Origin: Litoribacter ruber | GTDB lineage: Bacteria > Bacteroidota > Bacteroidia > Cytophagales > Cyclobacteriaceae | DNA: 64,000 nt | NCBI RefSeq assembly: GCF_018500185.1 | Contig: NZ_JAHBGI010000002.1 | Span: 186,001-250,000 of the forward strand | Direction of reading: 5' to 3' | Shown: positions 60,553 through 64,000 of the stretch, one piece after another | How positions within the stretch are numbered: the stretch's first letter is position 1 | Layout: the number at the start of each line of letters is the position of its first letter | Notes under the pieces: generated by a model | Seen by the model: the letters and a program-made list of their open reading frames with translations, nothing else | The model's database searches: none | Told to the model about the DNA's origin: nothing | Position numbers and translations under genes: made by a program

Positions 60553-61302
60553 TCACCTTTCCCCTAACCAAGCAAATGGCTTCGTTGCCGACCTAGGCTT
60601 GAGGTTATATCCCTTTACCGCATAATGATGAATATGATCCTCCATATCATCCACACTATCAGTCAGCAAAAACAGCTTTAAGTCTTCTTTGTCTATAGTC
60701 CCATAATCAGCCATATACTTGATATGCTCATAAATTTCCCTGTGAAAATCACTGCACATCAGCACTACGGGGAAGGACCTCATGACTCGCGTCTGAATCA
60801 AAGTCAAGGCTTCAAAAAATTCATCAAGAGTACCAAAACCGCCGGGTAACACCACAAAGCCGTAGCTGTACTTTGATAAGAGAACCTTCCTTACAAAGAA
60901 GAAATTAAAATTCATGTATCGATCTAGATAAGGATTTGGATGTTGTTCGTGGGGAAGCACAATGTTGCAGCCTACCGATCTGCCTCCAAATTCTTTGGCA
61001 CCCCTGTTAGCTGCCTCCATGATGCCCGGGCCACCGCCTGTCATCACTGTGAAGCCTAATTTGCTAAGTCTTTTACCGACTTTCACTCCTAGCTGGTAAT
61101 ATTCGTCTTTTTCCTCAAACCTCGCAGATCCAAAAACCGTAATACAGGGGCCTACGAAGTGGAGAGTTCTAAATCCCTTAATAAACTCCCGCATCACCTT
61201 CATGGCAAATTTAAAATCCTTGAAGCGGGTTTGCGGTCCAGCCAAAAAGGCCCTTTCATCCGGATGGGCCAGTGGGGTAAATTCTTCCTTGCTCTTTTTC
61301 AT
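60553..61302 (-). CDS. LOG-family protein (TIGR00730, lysine decarboxylase-like)
   Basis: A 249-residue Rossmann-fold protein with the family motifs ITVFGSARFEEKDEYYQLG, MTGGGPGIMEAANRGAKEFG and the PGGxGTxxE motif in VVLPGGFGTLDEFFEALTL. Members characterised in plants and some bacteria hydrolyse cytokinin nucleotides to the free base, and bacterial paralogues act as nucleotide 5'-monophosphate phosphoribohydrolases. The substrate here is unknown. It is the longer type with an N-terminal extension (~50 residues before the first strand). ATG at 61302 is preferred to TTG at 61305. Confidence 0.88.
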   Translation of the reverse strand: MKKSKEEFTPLAHPDERAFLAGPQTRFKDFKFAMKVMREFIKGFRTLHFVGPCITVFGSARFEEKDEYYQLGVKVGKRLSKLGFTVMTGGGPGIMEAANRGAKEFGGRSVGCNIVLPHEQHPNPYLDRYMNFNFFFVRKVLLSKYSYGFVVLPGGFGTLDEFFEALTLIQTRVMRSFPVVLMCSDFHREIYEHIKYMADYGTIDKEDLKLFLLTDSVDDMEDHIHHYAVKGYNLKPRSATKPFAWLGER

Positions 61303-61353
61303 CAAATTTCCTTTTGCTCTCTGAATTTAAGCATTCACTTACAATTAAAAAAT

Positions 61354-61361
61354 TAACTTTG
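61354..61361 (+). promoter_or_regulatory. Predicted -7 element of the DUF3050-AEC operon
   Basis: TAACTTTG is a perfect TAnnTTTG match, 18 bp before the ATG at 61380. No convincing TTTG was found 19 bp upstream. Confidence 0.45.
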
Positions 61362-61379
61362 CAGACAAATTTAATTGCT

Positions 61380-62150
61380 ATGAATTCTCATTTTGATCTG
61401 ATAAATAATAGAATAGCTCCCTTAAGGGAACAAATCATCAATCACCCTGTTTACGCCAAAATAACTGATCTTGAGGACTTAAAGGTCTTTATGGAGCACC
61501 ACGTGTTTGCAGTTTGGGACTTCATGTCCCTGCTCAAGTCACTTCAAATCAACTTAACCTGTACTTCCATTCCTTGGTTTCCAAAAGCTGATGCCAACAC
61601 CACTCATTTGATCAATGAAATCGTCCTCGGTGAGGAATCGGATATAGATCAAGAGGGAAATAGAAAAAGCCACTATGTGCTTTACCTAGAAGCCATGAAT
61701 CAATGTGGTGCAAAAACGGAATCAATAGAAAAGTTCTCCACCTCGCTACAGGAAAATCAAGATTTCCTCACCGCCTATGCTGTGGGTCAGGTTAGTCCTG
61801 CCATTCAGGAATTCATTGATTTTACATTCGATATCATCCATAACCACCCACTCCACACACAGGCTGCGGTATTTACTTTTGGTAGGGAAGATCTTATTCC
61901 GGATATGTTTATTTCAATCGTCAGGGATATACATGCAAGGTTTCCCGATCAAGTTTCAATTTTAAAATATTATCTAGAAAGACATATAGAAGTGGATGGC
62001 GACCACCATGGTAATCTTTCCTTAGAAATGACTGCGGCACTTTGCGGAGATGAGGAGTCCAATTGGATTGAGGCCGCTGATGCAGTTGAAAAAGCCTTGC
62101 AAATGAGGTTAAAATTATGGGATGCCGTACAGCATAAATTAACCTTATAA
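61380..62150 (+). CDS. DUF3050 family protein (heme-oxygenase-like fold)
   Basis: A 256-residue all-helical soluble protein. The N-terminal FDLINNRIAPLREQIINHPV and FMEHHVFAVWDFMSLLKSLQ segments, the IVLGEESDID motif and the late ILKYYLERHIEVDGDHHG segment carry the conserved His and Glu residues expected of this family. The fold is related to heme oxygenase and HDO-type iron oxidases, and the pattern E/H...H could hold a di-iron site, but no reaction is established for DUF3050. ATG at 61380 matches the family start. The stop is immediately followed by the ATG of the AEC transporter. Confidence 0.85.
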   Translation: MNSHFDLINNRIAPLREQIINHPVYAKITDLEDLKVFMEHHVFAVWDFMSLLKSLQINLTCTSIPWFPKADANTTHLINEIVLGEESDIDQEGNRKSHYVLYLEAMNQCGAKTESIEKFSTSLQENQDFLTAYAVGQVSPAIQEFIDFTFDIIHNHPLHTQAAVFTFGREDLIPDMFISIVRDIHARFPDQVSILKYYLERHIEVDGDHHGNLSLEMTAALCGDEESNWIEAADAVEKALQMRLKLWDAVQHKLTL

Positions 62151-63053
62151 ATGTCCCAGATTTTTCTTGTCTTTCTATATTTGGCTACAGGGATGCTGCT
62201 TAAATGGGCAGCTTTTCTTCCGGAGAAGACGCCTAAATATTTAAATGGGTATATAATCTATATCGTGCTGCCAGCTGTGGCTCTGCTTTACCTTCCGGGA
62301 ATAGAATGGAAAGCAGAATTAATTCTACCTGCTTTTTCAGCCTGGTGGGTGTTTCTTATCAGTTGGGCTTTGTTTTCTATACTGGGAAAAAGTTTTCATT
62401 GGCAAAATTCAACCACCGGTTGTCTGATCATTACCGCAGGCTTATCCAACACGTCATTTTTGGGGTTCCCCATTATCGAGGCCCTATATGGCAGTGAGGG
62501 TTTGAAAATAGCATTCTTGATTGACCAACCTGGCTCTTTCCTAATTGTGAGCAGCTTGGCTGTGGTGGTGGCAGGGATATATGGGGACAGGCAACTGAGA
62601 AAAAGAGACATCGGACGCAAGATCCTCATGTTCCCCCCATTCATCTTCTTCTTCATTGGACTTTCCATGAGTTTGGCGGAAATAACCTTTACTGGCCATG
62701 CACAGGAGTTTCTTCAGCTTCTAGGCTGGACGCTGAGTCCTGTAGCGCTTTTGGCCGTGGGAATGCAGGTCAATTTGAATGTTGATGAGTTAAAGGAGAA
62801 AAAGCTATGGGCGGGACTTGCATTCTCCTTATTAGTGGCCCCACTGGCTGTAATGGGTATTATTGGGCCTCTTTTGGATTTCGATGGCTTGATCTACCAG
62901 GTAATGGTCATGGAAGCCGCCATGCCCTCCATGATCACCGCCTCCATCGTAGCCATCTCCTATCACCTCAACCCGCGCCTCGCCTCCCTGATGGTCAGCC
63001 TCGGCATCCTCATTTCAGCGGTAACTCTTACGATGTGGTATTGGATTTTGTAA
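62151..63053 (+). CDS. AEC-family transporter (auxin efflux carrier type)
   Basis: A 300-residue inner-membrane protein with about ten hydrophobic segments in two repeats, each with the broken-helix region typical of AEC permeases: SNTSFLGFPIIEALYG in the first half and AMPSMITASIVAISYHL in the second. AEC members export or take up organic acids, malate, amino acids or similar anions; the substrate cannot be read here. It starts on the base after the DUF3050 stop, so the two are cotranscribed and perhaps linked in metabolism. Confidence 0.88.
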   Translation: MSQIFLVFLYLATGMLLKWAAFLPEKTPKYLNGYIIYIVLPAVALLYLPGIEWKAELILPAFSAWWVFLISWALFSILGKSFHWQNSTTGCLIITAGLSNTSFLGFPIIEALYGSEGLKIAFLIDQPGSFLIVSSLAVVVAGIYGDRQLRKRDIGRKILMFPPFIFFFIGLSMSLAEITFTGHAQEFLQLLGWTLSPVALLAVGMQVNLNVDELKEKKLWAGLAFSLLVAPLAVMGIIGPLLDFDGLIYQVMVMEAAMPSMITASIVAISYHLNPRLASLMVSLGILISAVTLTMWYWIL

Positions 63054-63137
63054 ATATGCGCCCCCCAGCGTCCTTCGGGGTAGTATTTTTTTCTCTGGTC
63101 CTCTGAGTCTCTGTGGTTTCACACTTCGTACTTCGTT

Positions 63138-63599
63138 TCAACCAGTTTTCTCCACTTTCAACGGCACCTTTTTCCCATTGGCCGTCAGACTCAAAACACG
63201 ATAGAGATCATCCCACACGTACAAATCCCTAGGTATTTGGATTTGAAAGTTTTTCTCTTCCTCAGAGGCCTTAATTTGCAGCTCAAACTCATTTAAGTGA
63301 ATAGCCTTCACCTCATCCCATGGGATATAGTTTTTGGCAAAAAACATGTTTCTTTTAATCAGTATCCCCTGTCGGCCAAAGCGGATCTTGGGCGTCAAAA
63401 AATTATTGGGGCGGGATAGTAACAATAGGATGAGAGCAACGAGTATACCTGTAATAATCATACCTGTGCCCGCCAAGGCCTTGAGGTCGGAAACACGCTC
63501 TCTGGAAAGTAGCCAAAACCCAGCGCTAAAACTCCCTATGGAGAATATTAGCATAATAAGTTTATAAATTCTGGGTGTCAACTGTATAATAGTCTTCAT
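63138..63599 (-). CDS. Membrane protein with PH-like C-terminal domain, hypothetical
   Basis: A 153-residue protein with two transmembrane segments (LIMLIFSIGSFSAGFWLL, ~14-31, and AGTGMIITGILVALILLLL, ~42-61) followed by a cytoplasmic beta-rich domain. GRQGILIKRNMFFAKNYIPW then DEVKAIHLNEFELQIKA resembles the bacterial PH-like domains that read FxDxxIxxxxxxxxIPWxxI. No enzymatic motif is present and the role is unknown. It is monocistronic, with a small repeat-like CTCTGAGTCTCTGTGGTTTC remnant just beyond its 3' end (63093-63120). Confidence 0.65.
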   Translation of the reverse strand: MKTIIQLTPRIYKLIMLIFSIGSFSAGFWLLSRERVSDLKALAGTGMIITGILVALILLLLSRPNNFLTPKIRFGRQGILIKRNMFFAKNYIPWDEVKAIHLNEFELQIKASEEEKNFQIQIPRDLYVWDDLYRVLSLTANGKKVPLKVEKTG

Positions 63600-63677
63600 A
63601 ATAAAAATGGCTTTTACTTTTTACAAATCCATTTAACCACAAAAACCATGAAAAAGTAAGTCTTAAACCTTTAAACT

Positions 63678-64000
63678 TTACAAAGCCTCCAATATTTCCT
63701 CAAATCCACTCCTATCTAAGGGTTTTTGAACAAACTTTTTTACCTGCTGATATTCCAGACTTTTTTCTTGATCCTGCAAACTGTTAGAAGAAGTCAAAAT
63801 CACAACATTCAAATCCAATTGTCTCATTTTTACCTCATCCAAAAACTGCCAGCCATTCATCACAGGCATGTTCAAATCCAAAAATATCAGTTCTGGCAAA
63901 TCCTTTTCCAAGGCTTCCAAAGCCTCACTACCATTGAGAAATGAATCAACTTTGAGTTCAGGATCCACCATATTGATAAATTTATGATGCACGAGGTTCA
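63678..64000 (-). CDS. Response regulator receiver protein (N-terminus beyond right edge)
   Basis: The frame is open to the end of the window (NLVHHKFINMVDPELKVDSF at the edge), so the first strand with the acidic pair is missing. The visible ~107 residues are a receiver: phospho-acceptor Asp in LIFLDLNMPVMNGWQF, conserved Thr/Ser in VVILTSSNS, and Lys in KFVQKPLDRSGF. It ends right after the domain, so it is a single-domain regulator. Start codons inside the window (GTG at 63992) are mid-domain and not real. Its kinase is not in this window. Confidence 0.88.
   Translation of the reverse strand, partial: NLVHHKFINMVDPELKVDSFLNGSEALEALEKDLPELIFLDLNMPVMNGWQFLDEVKMRQLDLNVVILTSSNSLQDQEKSLEYQQVKKFVQKPLDRSGFEEILEAL

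Overview
The window looks like a chromosomal segment of a Bacteroidota bacterium, most likely Cytophagales / Cyclobacteriaceae-like (Algoriphagus, Echinicola or Cyclobacterium relatives; genus is inference). Supporting signs are a SusC/SusD pair with an ECF sigma factor and FecR anti-sigma, a short primary sigma factor without region 1.1, the bacillithiol gene bshB1, promoter elements of the Bacteroidota type (TTTG, about 19 bp, TAnnTTTG), and intergenic repeats rich in CTTTGTGG / CTTCGTG. No insertion sequence, prophage, rRNA or CRISPR array was seen.

Layout. 1-10.9 kb is core housekeeping: a DUF349 protein (cut by the window edge), YqgE, pdxH, a trxB / M23 peptidase / bshB1 thiol-redox run, rpoD, pnp, rpsO, an LptF/LptG-type permease and a START-like protein. 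10.9-13.3 kb holds a tRNA-Met next to a damaged tRNA-Met copy, a decayed GIY-YIG gene, an unusual voltage-sensor-like membrane protein without a pore, and an Hsp20. 13.3-27.8 kb is a minus-strand nutrient locus: ECF sigma, FecR, SusC, SusD and a surface lipoprotein, then a serine hydrolase, an exported glutamate-racemase-like lipoprotein and an N-acyl-D-amino-acid deacylase, with a GH20 hexosaminidase and an M14 carboxypeptidase just upstream. Together these read as a system for scavenging D-amino-acid-containing material, possibly peptidoglycan fragments. 28.4-35.0 kb holds a TonB-dependent receptor, a propeller-like lipoprotein and a pair of M16 proteases (one active, one lacking the zinc motif). 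35.0-36.05 kb is non-coding and carries a candidate small RNA.

36.05-57.3 kb is the most striking region: four giant soluble PAS/GAF proteins (1694, 1420, 1287 and 1912 residues) in tandem. They are built from the same ordered set of PAS modules with precise in-frame omissions. Only the last has a histidine kinase transmitter; the first three stop before it. Two response regulators follow, the second being a receiver-PAS-DHp protein without an ATPase domain. The array can be read as a sensory complex or phosphorelay in which kinase-less paralogues act with one kinase, or as an expanding and decaying gene family.

57.5-64 kb returns to small accessory and housekeeping genes: a small membrane protein, a yeast-type cytosine deaminase, the CbpA/CbpM chaperone pair, a LOG-family protein, DUF3050 plus an AEC transporter, a membrane protein, and a response regulator cut by the right edge. 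Dispersed and tandem intergenic repeats, including a 173-bp tandem repeat, lie in the gaps.
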